From Pseudomonas sp. HOU2 (lineage in GTDB: Bacteria; Pseudomonadota; Gammaproteobacteria; Pseudomonadales; Pseudomonadaceae), in contig NZ_CP160398.1 in NCBI RefSeq assembly GCF_040729435.1, positions 1,550,001 to 1,614,000 of the forward strand: a DNA stretch of 64,000 nucleotides, read 5' to 3'. The notes under the pieces were generated by a model. The model was not told the origin of the DNA, made no database searches, and saw only the letters and a list, made by a program, of their open reading frames with translations. Position 1 is the first letter of the stretch. Each line of letters starts with the position of its first letter. Of this stretch, positions 1-9,804 are shown piece by piece. The position numbers and the translations under genes were made by a program.

Positions 1-233
1 GCCAGGTCGACTACGTGCCGTTCACCGTACACATGCGCCAGCTCGACGAAGCGCGTATCGAACGCTACCTGCACCTGGAGGAACCCTACGACTGCGCCGG
101 CAGCTTCAAGGCCGAGGGCTTGGGCGTAAGCCTGTTTCAGTCCACCGAAGGGCCTGACGCCACCAGCCTGATCGGCCTGCCGCTGATTCGCCTGATCGAC
201 ATGTTGCTGGCCGAGGGCGTGCAAATCCCTTAA
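1..233 (+). CDS. Maf/YceF-type nucleotide pyrophosphatase (3' end only)
   Basis: C-terminal 76 or so codons of a gene that starts before the window; the frame is open from base 3 to the TAA at 231-233. The segments EPYDCAGSFKAEGLG and SLIGLPLIRLIDML are the hallmark C-terminal motifs of the Maf family, and the DCAGSFKAEG variant fits the YceF branch (7-methyl-GTP pyrophosphatase) better than the dTTP/UTP branch. Family members hydrolyse modified NTPs to NMP and pyrophosphate as house-cleaning enzymes in the cytoplasm. It is convergent with sppA, with a REP pair between them that begins directly after this stop codon. Confidence 0.85.
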   Translation, partial: QVDYVPFTVHMRQLDEARIERYLHLEEPYDCAGSFKAEGLGVSLFQSTEGPDATSLIGLPLIRLIDMLLAEGVQIP

Positions 234-341
234 AGCAAAAGATCGCAGCCTGCGGCAGCGCCTACAGGTTTCATGTCACCGCAAAAAATGCGATCGGACA
301 TGAAACCTGTAGGAGCCGCCGCAGGCTGCGATCTTTTGATC
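234..341. repeat. REP pair, family A (GATCGCAGCCTGCGGC type)
   Basis: Two inverted copies of the Pseudomonas REP palindrome (left arm about 236-276, right arm about 299-340) form a large hairpin between two convergent genes. The left end begins immediately after the stop TAA of the Maf gene; the right end lies 11 bp from the sppA stop. It could act as a transcript-end stabiliser or REP mobile unit; no transposase is nearby. Confidence 0.85.
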
Positions 342-351
342 TACCAGCGAA

Positions 352-1350
352 TCAGCGCAACGATGGCCCGTGGAACCCCATCCACATCGCCAACTGCTCA
401 GCCACACTGGCACCAAGCTTCTTCGAGAAGCGGTCGAACGGCGATTCCTGCACAGTGAAATCCACCAGCTCTTTCTCGCCGATCACCTCGCGCGCCACCG
501 AACTGGCATTGCCCAGACCATCGATCAAGCCCAACGGCAGCGCCTGCTCGCCAGACCAGACCAGTCCGGAAAACAACTCCGGATGCTCCTTGTCTTTCAG
601 GCGATCGCCACGACCCTGCTTGACGCTGTTGATGAACTGCTTGTGCGTTGTATCCAGCACGGTCTGCCAGAACGCAGTCTCGTCAGGCTTCTGCGGCTGG
701 AACGGATCCAGAAACGACTTGTGCTCACCCGAGGTGTAAGTACGACGCTCGACGCCCAGCTTGTCCATGGTGCCGACAAAACCGTAACCCGCCGCCGTCA
801 CACCGATGGAGCCGACCAGACTGGCCTTGTCGGCATAGATCTGATCCGCCGCACTGGCGATATAATAGGCACCAGATGCGCCAAGATCGGAAATCACCGC
901 GTACACCTTGGTATCCGGGTGCAGGGCGCGCAAACGCTTGATCTCGTCGTACACGTAACCCGACTGCACCGGACTGCCGCCAGGGCTGTTGATCCGCAGG
1001 ATCACACCTTTGACTTTCTTGTCCTCAAAGGCTGCGCGCAGGCTGCCGACGATGTTGTCGGCACTGGCCGGCTCCTTGTCGGCAATCATGCCGGTGACGT
1101 CGATCAGCGCGGTGTAGTTCGGGCCACGAGTTGCGCTTTTTTCCATATCCATCAACGGCGTGAACAGGATCAGCGCAACAAACAGATAAACAAACGTCAG
1201 CAGCTTGAAGAAAATCCCCCAACGCCGTGAGCGACGCTGCTCCTGCACGCTGGCCAGCAGGGTTTTCTCCAACAGCTTCCAGCTCTTTGCGTCACCGTCG
1301 TCGGCACTTGCCTTGGCCGGTGCTTTCCATTCGTCGGTCATCCAGTCCAC
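352..1350 (-). CDS. sppA: Signal peptide peptidase SppA-type S49 serine protease
   Basis: 332 aa inner-membrane protease that degrades cleaved signal peptides. One hydrophobic segment near residues 46-65 anchors the protein, with the catalytic domain outside. INSPGGSP (120-127) is the S49 oxyanion motif. Ser159 in the GASGAYYIA stretch and Lys211 in TSGEHKSF match the Ser/Lys dyad of the short (B. subtilis-type) SppA family, so this is the half-length form rather than the 67-kDa E. coli form. A second Met (residue 4) is an equally possible start. It follows the HAD phosphatase and rluC on the same strand with short gaps, so the three are probably one operon. Confidence 0.9.
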   Translation of the reverse strand: MDWMTDEWKAPAKASADDGDAKSWKLLEKTLLASVQEQRRSRRWGIFFKLLTFVYLFVALILFTPLMDMEKSATRGPNYTALIDVTGMIADKEPASADNIVGSLRAAFEDKKVKGVILRINSPGGSPVQSGYVYDEIKRLRALHPDTKVYAVISDLGASGAYYIASAADQIYADKASLVGSIGVTAAGYGFVGTMDKLGVERRTYTSGEHKSFLDPFQPQKPDETAFWQTVLDTTHKQFINSVKQGRGDRLKDKEHPELFSGLVWSGEQALPLGLIDGLGNASSVAREVIGEKELVDFTVQESPFDRFSKKLGASVAEQLAMWMGFHGPSLR

Positions 1351-1362
1351 CCCAGAAAAAAC

Positions 1363-2028
1363 TTATTTGGCCTGCTGCCCCAGCCAGGCATGCAACTCAC
1401 TAAAATGGTCGATCGACAGGCACGGCTCAAACTGCTGCAGCGATTCAATCGACTGCGCACCGTAACTGACCGCCACCGAAGCCATGCCCGCATTGCGCGC
1501 CATCAGCAGATCGAAGGACGAATCCCCGACCATCAGCGCCTGCTCAGGACGTACGCCGCAATGCGCGAGAATCTGCTCGAGCATCAACGGGTGCGGCTTG
1601 CTTGCGGTTTCGTCCGCAGCGCGGGTGATATCGAAATAATCTTCCCAGCCATTGGCCTTGAGCACCCGATCCAGTCCGCGACGATTCTTCCCGGTCGCCA
1701 CCGCCAGGTGATAACCCTGCTCGCGAAACGACGCCATCGACTCGACTACGCCGTCGAACAGCGGCGAAGGCACGGCTTCTGCCGCAATGTAGTGATCAGC
1801 GTAGTACTCGCGAAACAAAGTCAGCTCGGCATCGCTGATGTCCGGGTACAAGGTGCGAATGGCCTCGGGCAAGCCCAGACCGATGATGCCCTTGACAGCA
1901 AAGTCATCGCGCAACTCGAAACCCGAGCGCCCGGATGCCGAGTGCATTGCCTCGACAATCCGATGAATGGAATCGGCCAGCGTGCCGTCCCAATCGAAAA
2001 TCAGCAGCTTGTAATCAGATGGGCGCAC
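1363..2028 (-). CDS. HAD-IA family phosphatase (Gph-like)
   Basis: 221 aa. HAD motifs are complete: DWDGT with Asp12 (nucleophile) and Asp14, Thr112 in VATGKN, Lys144 in SKPHP, and the acidic pair Asp169/Asp173 in VGDSSFD. The alpha-helical cap between motifs I and II gives the subclass IA layout of phosphoglycolate phosphatases. The true substrate cannot be read from sequence. The start overlaps the 3' end of rluC by 14 bases, which supports co-transcription with rluC and sppA. Confidence 0.85.
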   Translation of the reverse strand: MRPSDYKLLIFDWDGTLADSIHRIVEAMHSASGRSGFELRDDFAVKGIIGLGLPEAIRTLYPDISDAELTLFREYYADHYIAAEAVPSPLFDGVVESMASFREQGYHLAVATGKNRRGLDRVLKANGWEDYFDITRAADETASKPHPLMLEQILAHCGVRPEQALMVGDSSFDLLMARNAGMASVAVSYGAQSIESLQQFEPCLSIDHFSELHAWLGQQAK

Positions 2029-2977
2029 TCAATCGCTCCACGGTCTTGGCCCACATTTCATCGACCGGCGCCTGCAACTTGAGTTCACCGCCATCGGGCA
2101 GCGGCACGGTCAGCATGTAGGCGTGGAGAAACAGGCGCTTGCCACCCAGATCACGGATTTCCTTGCTGAAACCGTCATCGCCGTACTTGGTGTCGCCGGC
2201 AATGCAGTGCCCGGCGTGCAACGTGTGGACGCGGATCTGGTGAGTGCGGCCGGTGATCGGCTTGGCTTCGATCAGGGTGGCAAAGTCGCCGAAGCGACGC
2301 AGGACCTTGAACACGGTCACCGACTCCTTGCCCTCCTCCTCGTCAACCTCGACCATGCGCTCGCCGGAGCGCAGGTTGCTCTTGCCGAGCGCCGCACGGA
2401 CTTGCTTGATCGAAGTCGCCCAGTTGCCGCGAACCAGCGCCATATAGCGCTTGTCGACACCGTCACCGCGCAAAGCGGCGTGCAAGTGCCGCAACATGCT
2501 GCGCTTCTTGGCGATCATCAGCAGACCGGAGGTGTCACGGTCGAGACGGTGAACCAGCTCCAGCTCCTTGGCATCGGGGCGCAACTGACGAAAGGCTTCG
2601 ATCACGCCGTAATTCAAGCCGCTGCCGCCGTGAACCGCAATGCCGGCGGGCTTGTTGATCACGATCAAGGCTTTGTCTTCGTAGACAATCGAGGCTTCCA
2701 GACGCTGCAACAGGCCTTGAGCCAGTGGCACCGGTTCGTCGCGCTCAGGCACACGAACCGGCGGCACGCGCACGATATCGCCGGCCTGCAGCTTGTATTC
2801 GGGCTTGATCCGCCCCTTGTTCACGCGCACTTCGCCTTTACGCAAAATGCGGTAAATCAAGGTCTTGGGCACGCCTTTGAGCCGGGCAAGGAGGAAATTG
2901 TCGATTCGTTGGCCGGCATACTCCGGCGAGACTTCAAGCAGTTGAACGCCTGGAGTCGAAGGGGCAGTAGTTGTCAT
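2015..2977 (-). CDS. rluC: 23S rRNA pseudouridine synthase RluC
   Basis: 320 aa; converts uridines 955, 2504 and 2580 of 23S rRNA (E. coli numbering) to pseudouridine. An S4 RNA-binding domain covers about residues 22-80 and the catalytic domain follows, with the nucleophile Asp146 in HRLDRDTSG and the GRTHQIRVH motif near the C-terminus. The frame stays open upstream to 3232, but the start at 2977 ([10 protein letters not shown]) gives the usual family length and avoids running through the rne promoter. It is divergent from rne, the conserved Pseudomonas arrangement. Confidence 0.92.
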   Translation of the reverse strand: MTTTAPSTPGVQLLEVSPEYAGQRIDNFLLARLKGVPKTLIYRILRKGEVRVNKGRIKPEYKLQAGDIVRVPPVRVPERDEPVPLAQGLLQRLEASIVYEDKALIVINKPAGIAVHGGSGLNYGVIEAFRQLRPDAKELELVHRLDRDTSGLLMIAKKRSMLRHLHAALRGDGVDKRYMALVRGNWATSIKQVRAALGKSNLRSGERMVEVDEEEGKESVTVFKVLRRFGDFATLIEAKPITGRTHQIRVHTLHAGHCIAGDTKYGDDGFSKEIRDLGGKRLFLHAYMLTVPLPDGGELKLQAPVDEMWAKTVERLSAPI

Positions 2978-3005
2978 GCCGCGGATGATAACAATTTTTA
3001 TGGAA

Positions 3006-3034
3006 TTGAAGCACTTAATCATTGCTGCTATAGT
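3006..3034 (+). promoter_or_regulatory. Predicted sigma-70 promoter of rne
   Basis: TTGAAG (3006-3011), a spacer of exactly 17 bp, then TATAGT (3029-3034). A start near 3041 would place a GCCGC/GCGGC hairpin at the very 5' end of the transcript and give a leader of about 640 nt. Confidence 0.7.
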
Positions 3035-3676
3035 CGCGAACGCCGCCAAAAGCGGCCTGGACAGCGGAACCACGGTCAAAAACCGGCCCTGACCAACGCA
3101 ATTCACCAGGACGCGAGGCCGTCCTACGGGGCTTTCGCTACGTAACGGTGGAGTTTGCAGTTGTAACAAGCGCAGGTGACATGAGGCCTGAATTACACCG
3201 TCGAGCAGAGTTTTCACTCGCCTGACAGGCACATATTCGAGGCCAGTTCACAAAGTGCAGTCAGCTGCAGATGACCCCGAGCGAAGGCTTCGGAAACATC
3301 GCCTGAATTAGCCATGATGCGTGACCTCCCCTTTCGGAGCTCACGGTAAATGCCAACCCGCTGCGGATTCTGCGCGCGGCAGCACCCGAATTATCAGGGA
3401 TACGTGTAGGGTGGAGATGCACAACCGCCGGACTGTGTAGCAATAGGCTTTATCAAGACGCTTCATCTCGTCCACAGCCGCTGGTTGATTCCTCCTCCTG
3501 ACTGAGTGCTTAAGTAGCCACAGCAAGCAGGACGCGTACGTCGCGATATCGGCCCAATTGGCCTGACATCGCTGGACACGGGAATGGCCAACCACTCCCG
3601 ACGCACCTGACACCGACCGTGAGAAGTCGTGTGTGCCGAACGCCGTTTCCGGCAGCCCGGAAACCGACGGTACTAC
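3035..3676 (+). promoter_or_regulatory. Long rne 5' untranslated leader
   Basis: About 640 bases between the predicted promoter and the rne start with no convincing coding sequence. It opens with a GCCGC-CAAAA-GCGGC hairpin (about 3042-3056) and holds further GC-rich inverted segments. RNase E in enterobacteria feeds back on its own mRNA through a structured leader (Rfam rne5 family). A similar role here is inferred from length and position, not from a motif match. ORFs on either strand in this stretch look like shadows. Confidence 0.5.
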
Positions 3677-6600
3677 ATGAAAAGAATGCTGATTAACGCA
3701 ACTCAACCCGAAGAGTTGCGTGTTGCACTGGTAGATGGCCAACGCCTCTACGACCTGGACATCGAATCCGGTGCACGCGAGCAGAAGAAGGCCAACATCT
3801 ACAAAGGCCGTATCACTCGCATCGAACCAAGCCTTGAGGCTGCCTTTGTCGATTTCGGCTCCGAGCGCCACGGCTTCCTGCCCCTCAAAGAAATCTCCCG
3901 CGAATACTTCAAGAAAGCCCCTGAAGGCCGCGTCAACATCAAGGACGTCCTGAGCGAAGGCCAGGAAGTCATCGTTCAGGTCGAAAAAGAAGAACGTGGC
4001 AACAAGGGCGCTGCCCTGACCACCTTCATCAGCCTGGCCGGTCGTTACCTCGTGCTGATGCCGAACAACCCGCGTGCCGGCGGTATCTCCCGTCGCATCG
4101 AAGGCGAAGAGCGCAACGAACTGCGTGAAGCGCTGAACGGCCTGGTTGCACCCGCCGACATGGGTCTGATCGTGCGTACTGCCGGCCTGGGCCGCAGCAG
4201 CGAAGAAATGCAGTGGGACCTCGACTACCTGCTGCAACTGTGGACCGCCATCAAAGAAGCCTCGCTGGATCGCTCCGCGCCATTCCTGATCTACCAGGAA
4301 AGCAACGTGATCATCCGCGCCATCCGCGATTACCTGCGCCAGGACATCGGCGAAGTGCTGATCGACAGCGTTGAAGCCCAGGACGAAGCCCTGACTTTCA
4401 TCCGCCAGGTGATGCCGCAGTACGCCAGCAAGATCAAGCTGTACGAAGACAGCGTGCCGCTGTTCAACCGTTTCCAGATCGAAAGCCAGATCGAGACCGC
4501 TTTCCAGCGCGTCGTCGAACTGCCTTCCGGTGGTTCCATCGTCATCGATCCGACCGAAGCCCTGGTGTCCATCGACATCAACTCGGCGCGCGCCACCAAA
4601 GGCAGCGACATCGAAGAAACCGCCCTGCAGACCAACCTTGAAGCCGCCGAAGAAATCGCCCGTCAGTTGCGCCTGCGCGACATCGGCGGCCTGATCGTCA
4701 TCGACTTCATCGACATGACCCCAGCCAAGAACCAGCGCGCCGTGGAAGAGAAAGTCCGCGAATGCCTGGAAGCCGACCGCGCTCGCGTGCAGATCGGCCG
4801 CATCTCGCGCTTCGGCCTGCTGGAAATGTCCCGTCAGCGCCTGCGTCCATCGCTGGGTGAAAGCAGCGGCATCGTCTGCCCACGCTGCAACGGCACCGGC
4901 ATCATCCGTGACGTCGAATCGCTGTCGCTGGCAATCCTGCGCCTGATCGAAGAAGAAGCCCTGAAAGACCGCACTGCCGAAGTGCGCGCTCAGGTGCCGA
5001 TCCCGGTCGCCGCGTTCCTGCTCAACGAAAAACGCAACTCGATCACCAAGATCGAACTGCGCACCCGTGCCCGTATCGTCATTCTGCCGAACGATCACCT
5101 CGAAACCCCGCACTTCGAAGTTCAGCGTCTGCGTGACGACAGCCCGGAAGCCGCGACCAACCAGTCCAGCTACGAAATCGCTGCGGCCGCTGCCGAAGTC
5201 GAAGAAGTCCAGCCAGCCGCTGCCACCCGCACCCTGGTTCGCCAGGAAGCCGCGGTCAAGACTGCTCCGGCCCGCGCCAACGCTCCGGTGCCAACCGAAG
5301 TCGTCGCGCCTGCCGCTGCTGCACCGGCTCCGGTTGCCGCGCCAGAGCCAAGCCTGTTCAAGGGTCTGGTGAAGTCGCTGGTCAGCCTGTTCGCGACCAA
5401 AGAAGAGCCAGCCGCTCCGGTCGTGGTTGAAAAACCGGCCACCGAGCGTCCGGCCCGCAACGAAGAGCGTCGCAACGGTCGTCAGCAGAGCCGCAACCGT
5501 AACGGTCGCCGCGATGAAGAGCGCAAGCCGCGCGAAGAACGTGCACCGCGTGAAGAACGCGCGCCACGCGAGCCGCGTGAAGAGCGTCAGCCACGTGAAG
5601 CCCGTGAAGTTCGCGAGCCGCGTGAGGCGCGCACCGAGGCGCCAGCCGCCCGCGAAGAACGTGCTCCACGTGCTCCGCGTGAAGAACGTGCACCACGTGC
5701 GCCACGTGAAGACCGCAAGCCACGTGGCGAGCGTGAAGAGCGCGTGCGTGAACTGCGCGAACCACTGGACGCCGCTCCGGCTGCACCAGTAGCCGCTGCC
5801 GCTGCCGCTGTGGTCGCAGAAGAGCGTCCGGCCCGTCAGCCTCGCGAAGAGCGCGCTCCACGCCCACCGCGTGAAGAGCGTCAACCGCGTGCCGAGCAGG
5901 CTGCTGCTGCCGTTGCTGAAGAAGAAGTGAACAGCAACGAAGAGCAACTGCCGGAAGACGGTCAGGACAACGCCGAAGGCGATCGTCCACGTCGTCGCTC
6001 CCGTGGTCAGCGTCGTCGCAGCAACCGTCGCGAGCGTCAGCGTGATGCCAACGGCAACGTGATCGAAGGTTCGGAAGAGTCCGAGTCCGGCGAACACGCT
6101 GAAACAGCACCAAGCGCTGCCGATCTGGCTGCCGGCCTGGCCGTCACTGCCGCTGTTGCCAGCAGCGTGATCAGCGCTCCGGCCGAAGCACAGGCTCACG
6201 AGCAAGCCGAACGCGCCACCGCCGCTGTTCAGGAAACCGCTCCGGTGGAAGCGCCGGTCGTTGAGGCCACCACCTCAGTGGAAGTGGTTGCTGCTCCGGA
6301 AGTCGAAGTGGCACCGGTTCAAGAAACTCTGCCTCAGGTTGAAGCCGCTGCAGAACCTGCCGTTGAGGCGCCCGTTGTGGCCGCAGAGCCGGTGGCTGAA
6401 ACCGTCGCTGAAACCGTGACCGAAACCGTGCGTGAAGTTCGCGAAGAACAGACCGCGTTCAACTGGGTTGCCGAGCCTGCTGTCACCGAAACGCCAGCGC
6501 CGGTTGTTGAAGCTCCAGTGGTTGAAGAAGCCAAGGCTGCCGAGCCAGTGGTTGAAGCCGCTGCACCTGCTCCAGCGCCCGTTGTAGAAGCGCCGGCCGT

Positions 6601-6919
6601 CGAGGCGCCAGTGGTTACCGAAGAGCCTGCTCCAGTGGTTGAAGCCACTCCGGTCAGCGCCCTGACGCCAAATGGCCGTGCACCGAACGATCCACGTGAA
6701 GTGCGTCGCCGCAAGCGTGAAGCCGAGCGCCTGCAGAAGGAAGCCGAACTGGCTGCCGCCGCTGCTCCGGCTGCTGAAGTGGTCGAGGTTGCTGCTTCCG
6801 TGACTGAAGAAGCGGTGGTTGAGTCGGTCATCGCCGAAGCTCCACGTTCCGTTCAGGACGCGGTCGAGCATCACCAAGCGGCCGAGGAAAAAGAACACGA
6901 GCCTAAACCGCTCGTCTGA
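3677..6919 (+). CDS. rne: Ribonuclease E
   Basis: 1080 aa endoribonuclease that starts mRNA decay and processes rRNA and tRNA; scaffold of the degradosome. The N-terminal half is the catalytic core: S1 domain about 35-120, DNase I-like region with Asp300 (SIDINS) and Asp343 (IDFIDM), and the zinc-link Cys401-x-x-Cys404 (CPRC), each three residues below E. coli numbering. From about residue 600 the protein becomes low-complexity: first an Arg-rich stretch of repeated [12 protein letters not shown] units (bases about 5500-5900), then a long Ala/Pro/Val/Glu segment with APVVEAP-like repeats, then a short basic region [19 protein letters not shown]. The upstream in-frame start at 3629 adds an implausible 16 residues, so 3677 (MKRMLINAT) is used. 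Confidence 0.95.
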   Translation: MKRMLINATQPEELRVALVDGQRLYDLDIESGAREQKKANIYKGRITRIEPSLEAAFVDFGSERHGFLPLKEISREYFKKAPEGRVNIKDVLSEGQEVIVQVEKEERGNKGAALTTFISLAGRYLVLMPNNPRAGGISRRIEGEERNELREALNGLVAPADMGLIVRTAGLGRSSEEMQWDLDYLLQLWTAIKEASLDRSAPFLIYQESNVIIRAIRDYLRQDIGEVLIDSVEAQDEALTFIRQVMPQYASKIKLYEDSVPLFNRFQIESQIETAFQRVVELPSGGSIVIDPTEALVSIDINSARATKGSDIEETALQTNLEAAEEIARQLRLRDIGGLIVIDFIDMTPAKNQRAVEEKVRECLEADRARVQIGRISRFGLLEMSRQRLRPSLGESSGIVCPRCNGTGIIRDVESLSLAILRLIEEEALKDRTAEVRAQVPIPVAAFLLNEKRNSITKIELRTRARIVILPNDHLETPHFEVQRLRDDSPEAATNQSSYEIAAAAAEVEEVQPAAATRTLVRQEAAVKTAPARANAPVPTEVVAPAAAAPAPVAAPEPSLFKGLVKSLVSLFATKEEPAAPVVVEKPATERPARNEERRNGRQQSRNRNGRRDEERKPREERAPREERAPREPREERQPREAREVREPREARTEAPAAREERAPRAPREERAPRAPREDRKPRGEREERVRELREPLDAAPAAPVAAAAAAVVAEERPARQPREERAPRPPREERQPRAEQAAAAVAEEEVNSNEEQLPEDGQDNAEGDRPRRRSRGQRRRSNRRERQRDANGNVIEGSEESESGEHAETAPSAADLAAGLAVTAAVASSVISAPAEAQAHEQAERATAAVQETAPVEAPVVEATTSVEVVAAPEVEVAPVQETLPQVEAAAEPAVEAPVVAAEPVAETVAETVTETVREVREEQTAFNWVAEPAVTETPAPVVEAPVVEEAKAAEPVVEAAAPAPAPVVEAPAVEAPVVTEEPAPVVEATPVSALTPNGRAPNDPREVRRRKREAERLQKEAELAAAAAPAAEVVEVAASVTEEAVVESVIAEAPRSVQDAVEHHQAAEEKEHEPKPLV

Positions 6920-6931
6920 TTCCGAAAGCCA

Positions 6932-6972
6932 ATAAAAAGCCCCGCCCGGTGAAAACCTGGCGGGGCTTTTTA
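6932..6972 (+). terminator. Rho-independent terminator of rne
   Basis: AAAAAGCCCCGCC paired with GGCGGGGCTTTTT around a short loop, starting 12 bp after the rne stop, with a U-run on the plus strand. The A-run on the other side means it could also work for the convergent MocA-like gene. Confidence 0.85.
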
Positions 6973-6979
6973 TGCCGTT

Positions 6980-7041
6980 CAAAAGATCAAAAGATCGCAG
7001 TCCCTGTAGGAGCTGCCGAAGGCTGCGATCTTTTGATCTGG
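6980..7041. repeat. REP element, family A
   Basis: One full REP right arm (about 7003-7037) with a truncated left arm AAAAGATCGCAG (about 6987-7000). It ends 4 bp from the stop codon of the minus-strand MocA-like gene. Confidence 0.75.
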
Positions 7042-7044
7042 CTT

Positions 7045-7635
7045 TTATTTAAACACCAACGCCTCAGGCACATCGATATCCCACAACACCCCAGGATCAT
7101 CCACTACCACTTCAACCACCCGTCCCTGCTTGAACAACGGTCTGGCCCCGCGATCGCCACTCAACGCCTGCAACCCCGACCCGTACGAACGCCCGAACCC
7201 CACCGGATGCCCAAACTCGCCCTCCTGCACCGGCACACTCACCGCATCCTCGGAAATCGCCGCCGCCACCCGCTCAATACTCGACGGCAGGATAAAAGGC
7301 ATATCGCCCAGCACAATCAACCAGCCGTCTGCATCCGGACAAGCCGCAACACCCGCCGCAATGCTGTCACCCATCCCGGTCGATTCAATCGAGACCACAT
7401 CGCAGCCATAAGCCTGCGCCATGCGCATGGCCTGCGGTCGCGCTTCTGTGGTCACCAGCACCCGTTTGTCGAGACCGGCCGGCAGATTCAGCAACACCTG
7501 CTCGATCACCGAACGCACCGCACCGTCGCGTCCGGTGCAATCGGCCAGCAGCTTGTCCTTGTCGGCACCGGCAACTTCACGAAAACGACTGCCCTCGCCC
7601 GCCGCCAGCACAATCACTGCGATGGATCGACTCAT
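7045..7635 (-). CDS. MocA-like molybdenum cofactor nucleotidyltransferase
   Basis: 196 aa of the MobA/MocA NTP-transferase fold. The nucleotide-binding signature LAAGEGSRF is at residues 10-18, a conserved Lys follows (DKLLAD), VLGDMPFI is the metal-binding GDMP motif and GHPVGF is the family's later motif. MocA transfers CMP to molybdopterin to make the cytosine dinucleotide cofactor of xanthine-dehydrogenase-family enzymes. It overlaps the XdhC-type gene by 4 bases (ATGA), so the two are translationally coupled. A GMP-transferring MobA role is less likely given this partner. Confidence 0.8.
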   Translation of the reverse strand: MSRSIAVIVLAAGEGSRFREVAGADKDKLLADCTGRDGAVRSVIEQVLLNLPAGLDKRVLVTTEARPQAMRMAQAYGCDVVSIESTGMGDSIAAGVAACPDADGWLIVLGDMPFILPSSIERVAAAISEDAVSVPVQEGEFGHPVGFGRSYGSGLQALSGDRGARPLFKQGRVVEVVVDDPGVLWDIDVPEALVFK

Positions 7636-8612
7636 GTGCCCTCCACAATTTTCTTCTGTTTCAACTCGACGCCGTTTTTGATCGCCACAATCTCCGCCAA
7701 CAACGACAGGGCAATCTCCGCCGGTGAATGGCTGCCGATGTGCAGACCGATCGGCCCGTGCAATCGCGCAATGGCTGATTCTGACAAGCCTAGCTGAGCC
7801 AGATTGTCCCGGCGCTTCTGGCTGTTGACCCGCGAACCCAGTGCGCCGACATAGAACGCCGGCGAATCGAGCGCGGTGAGCAACGCCATATCATCCAGAC
7901 GGGGATCGTGGGTCAGCGCGACGATGGCCGTGCGTTCGTCCGTCTGAATGCTCAGCACCGCATCGTCCGGCATGCCGGAAACGAAACGCCCATGGTGTTC
8001 CTCCCAGCCGTAGGCGAACTCGGTGCGCGGATCGCAGATCAGCACTTCGAAATCCAGCAGCCGGGCCATATCAGCCACATACCGTGACAGCTGTCCGGCG
8101 CCGATCAACAGCAGACGCCAGCGCGGGCCATAAATGGCGCGCAGGATCTTGCCATCGAATGCCAGCGCATCGGACTTGCTCGCCGCCGACAACACCACCT
8201 CACCGGTTTCGATGTTCAGCTCGCGAGCGACAATCTCATGGGCTTCACAGCGGGCGAGCAATTCGGCGACCCACGCCGGATCAGCGACCCGCTCTTCGGT
8301 CAGGCGCAGCGTGCCGCCACAGGGCAAGCCGAACCGCGCCGCCTCCTCGCGGGTGACGCCATAGGTAATCAGCTGCACCGGCGGGCCGTCGCTGGTGATG
8401 CGCCCGTCGTGCAGGCGGGCGATCAAGTCATCCTCGACACAACCGCCCGACACCGAGCCGATCACCACGCCATCCTCGCGCAACGCGAGCATCGCTCCCG
8501 GCGCCCGGGGCGCGGTGCCCCAGGTCTGCACCACACTGAACAGCACCACCCGCTGCCCGGCGCGGCGCCATTCGAGCACGCTGCGCAGGACGTTGAGATC
8601 GGCGCTGTCCAT
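7632..8612 (-). CDS. XdhC/CoxI family molybdoenzyme maturation factor
   Basis: 326 aa. The N-terminal XdhC_CoxI domain carries TWGTAPRAPGAML and GSVSGGCVEDDL. The C-terminal Rossmann-like XdhC_C domain begins near LLIGAGQLSRYVA and ends with GPIGLHIGSHSPAEIALSLLAEI. XdhC proteins bind the molybdenum cofactor, promote its sulfuration and insert it into xanthine-dehydrogenase-like enzymes. No such molybdoenzyme is encoded in this window, so the client is elsewhere. Confidence 0.85.
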   Translation of the reverse strand: MDSADLNVLRSVLEWRRAGQRVVLFSVVQTWGTAPRAPGAMLALREDGVVIGSVSGGCVEDDLIARLHDGRITSDGPPVQLITYGVTREEAARFGLPCGGTLRLTEERVADPAWVAELLARCEAHEIVARELNIETGEVVLSAASKSDALAFDGKILRAIYGPRWRLLLIGAGQLSRYVADMARLLDFEVLICDPRTEFAYGWEEHHGRFVSGMPDDAVLSIQTDERTAIVALTHDPRLDDMALLTALDSPAFYVGALGSRVNSQKRRDNLAQLGLSESAIARLHGPIGLHIGSHSPAEIALSLLAEIVAIKNGVELKQKKIVEGT

Positions 8613-8723
8613 CAGGCGGATATCCGCTGTTGAGAGTGCCAGACCTGAAATTTCAGGGTAATCATGGGTTCATCCGCAGAGGGTTTCGGCTATGGCCGGC
8701 AGTTTACGTCAACCCTGCGACCA

Positions 8724-8762
8724 ACAAAAAAGCCCTGCACTTTCCATTCGTGCAGGGCTCTG
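8724..8762 (-). terminator. Rho-independent terminator of murB
   Basis: Read on the minus strand, AGCCCTGCAC pairs with GTGCAGGGCT and is followed by a run of six T, starting about 25 bp after the murB stop. Confidence 0.85.
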
Positions 8763-8784
8763 GGTGCTGCTTGAAAGCGTAGCC

Positions 8785-9804
8785 TCAATAGCGGTTGGGC
8801 TCCATTTCCAGTTCGACATTGAAACGTTCGGCAATGTCTTTCTGGATGCGTTGCGCCAGATCCAGCAATTGCAGGCCGGTGGCCGCGCCGTAGTTGACCA
8901 GCACCAGCGCCTGCAACTTGTGCACGCCGGCATCGGCCTCGCGAAAACCTTTCCAGCCAGCGCGCTCGATCAGCCAGCCGGCAGCCAGTTTCATCTGCCC
9001 GTCCGGCTGCGCATAGGCCACCAGTTCCGGGTGCTGCGCCTTGATCTGCTCGACCAGCGCCGCTGATACCAGAGGATTCTTGAAGAAACTGCCGGCATTG
9101 CCGAGCACCGCCGGGTCCGGCAGTTTTTCGCTGCGGATGCTGCAGATCGCACGGCTGACGTCGGTGGGCGTCGGTTGCTCGATGCCCTGCTCGGTCAGGC
9201 GTTGACGCACCGGGCCGTACTCCAGATGCAGGTGCGCGACACGATCGAGCTTGAAGCGCACCCGCAGGATCAGCCAACGCCCCGGCTGCTGCTTGAACAG
9301 GCTGTCGCGGTAGGCGAACTTGCATTCTTCCAGGCTGAAGTCGCGCAGTTCGCCGGTCTCGCGATCCAGTGCGGTGAGGCCGGCAAACACATCCTTGATC
9401 TCGACGCCGTAGGCGCCGATGTTCTGCATCGGCGCCGCGCCAACAGTACCGGGGATCAGGCTGAGGTTTTCCAGACCGGAAAAACCCTGCGCCAGCGTGT
9501 GCTGCACGAACGGGTGCCATGGCTCACCGGCTTCAGCCTCGATCACCACGCGGTTGCCGTCGTCGCTGATCAGCCGAATGCCACGGCTGGCCATACGCAG
9601 CACCAGCGCGGGGATATCAGCAGTCAGCAGCAGGTTGCTGCCGCCGCCGATCACCAGCAATGGCACGTCATGGGCAGCCGCATAGGCCAAGGCTTCGCGC
9701 ACGTCGGCGTCGCTGTGGGCCTCGGCGAACAACTGCGCGCGCACATCCACGCCAAAACTGTTGAACGGTTTCAGCGAAACCTGTGATTGAAGCTGCAAAC
9801 TCAT
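8785..9804 (-). CDS. murB: UDP-N-acetylenolpyruvoylglucosamine reductase MurB
   Basis: 339 aa FAD enzyme that reduces UDP-GlcNAc-enolpyruvate to UDP-MurNAc with NADPH, the second committed step of peptidoglycan synthesis. FAD-binding motifs are IGGGSNLLLT (52-61) and IPGTVGAAPMQNIGAYG (117-133). Catalytic Ser239 sits in GNAGSFFKNP and YRDS (Arg166) is present. The length matches the type I (E. coli-like) family. The start overlaps the phosphatase stop by 4 bases, part of a compact minus-strand run reaching up to lpxK. Confidence 0.95.
   Translation of the reverse strand: MSLQLQSQVSLKPFNSFGVDVRAQLFAEAHSDADVREALAYAAAHDVPLLVIGGGSNLLLTADIPALVLRMASRGIRLISDDGNRVVIEAEAGEPWHPFVQHTLAQGFSGLENLSLIPGTVGAAPMQNIGAYGVEIKDVFAGLTALDRETGELRDFSLEECKFAYRDSLFKQQPGRWLILRVRFKLDRVAHLHLEYGPVRQRLTEQGIEQPTPTDVSRAICSIRSEKLPDPAVLGNAGSFFKNPLVSAALVEQIKAQHPELVAYAQPDGQMKLAAGWLIERAGWKGFREADAGVHKLQALVLVNYGAATGLQLLDLAQRIQKDIAERFNVELEMEPNRY

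Noticed and set aside
3341..6205. 954-codon open frame antisense to rne
   Set aside because: Shadow of the GC-rich, repeat-biased rne frame; its product is low-complexity with no recognisable domain or start site.
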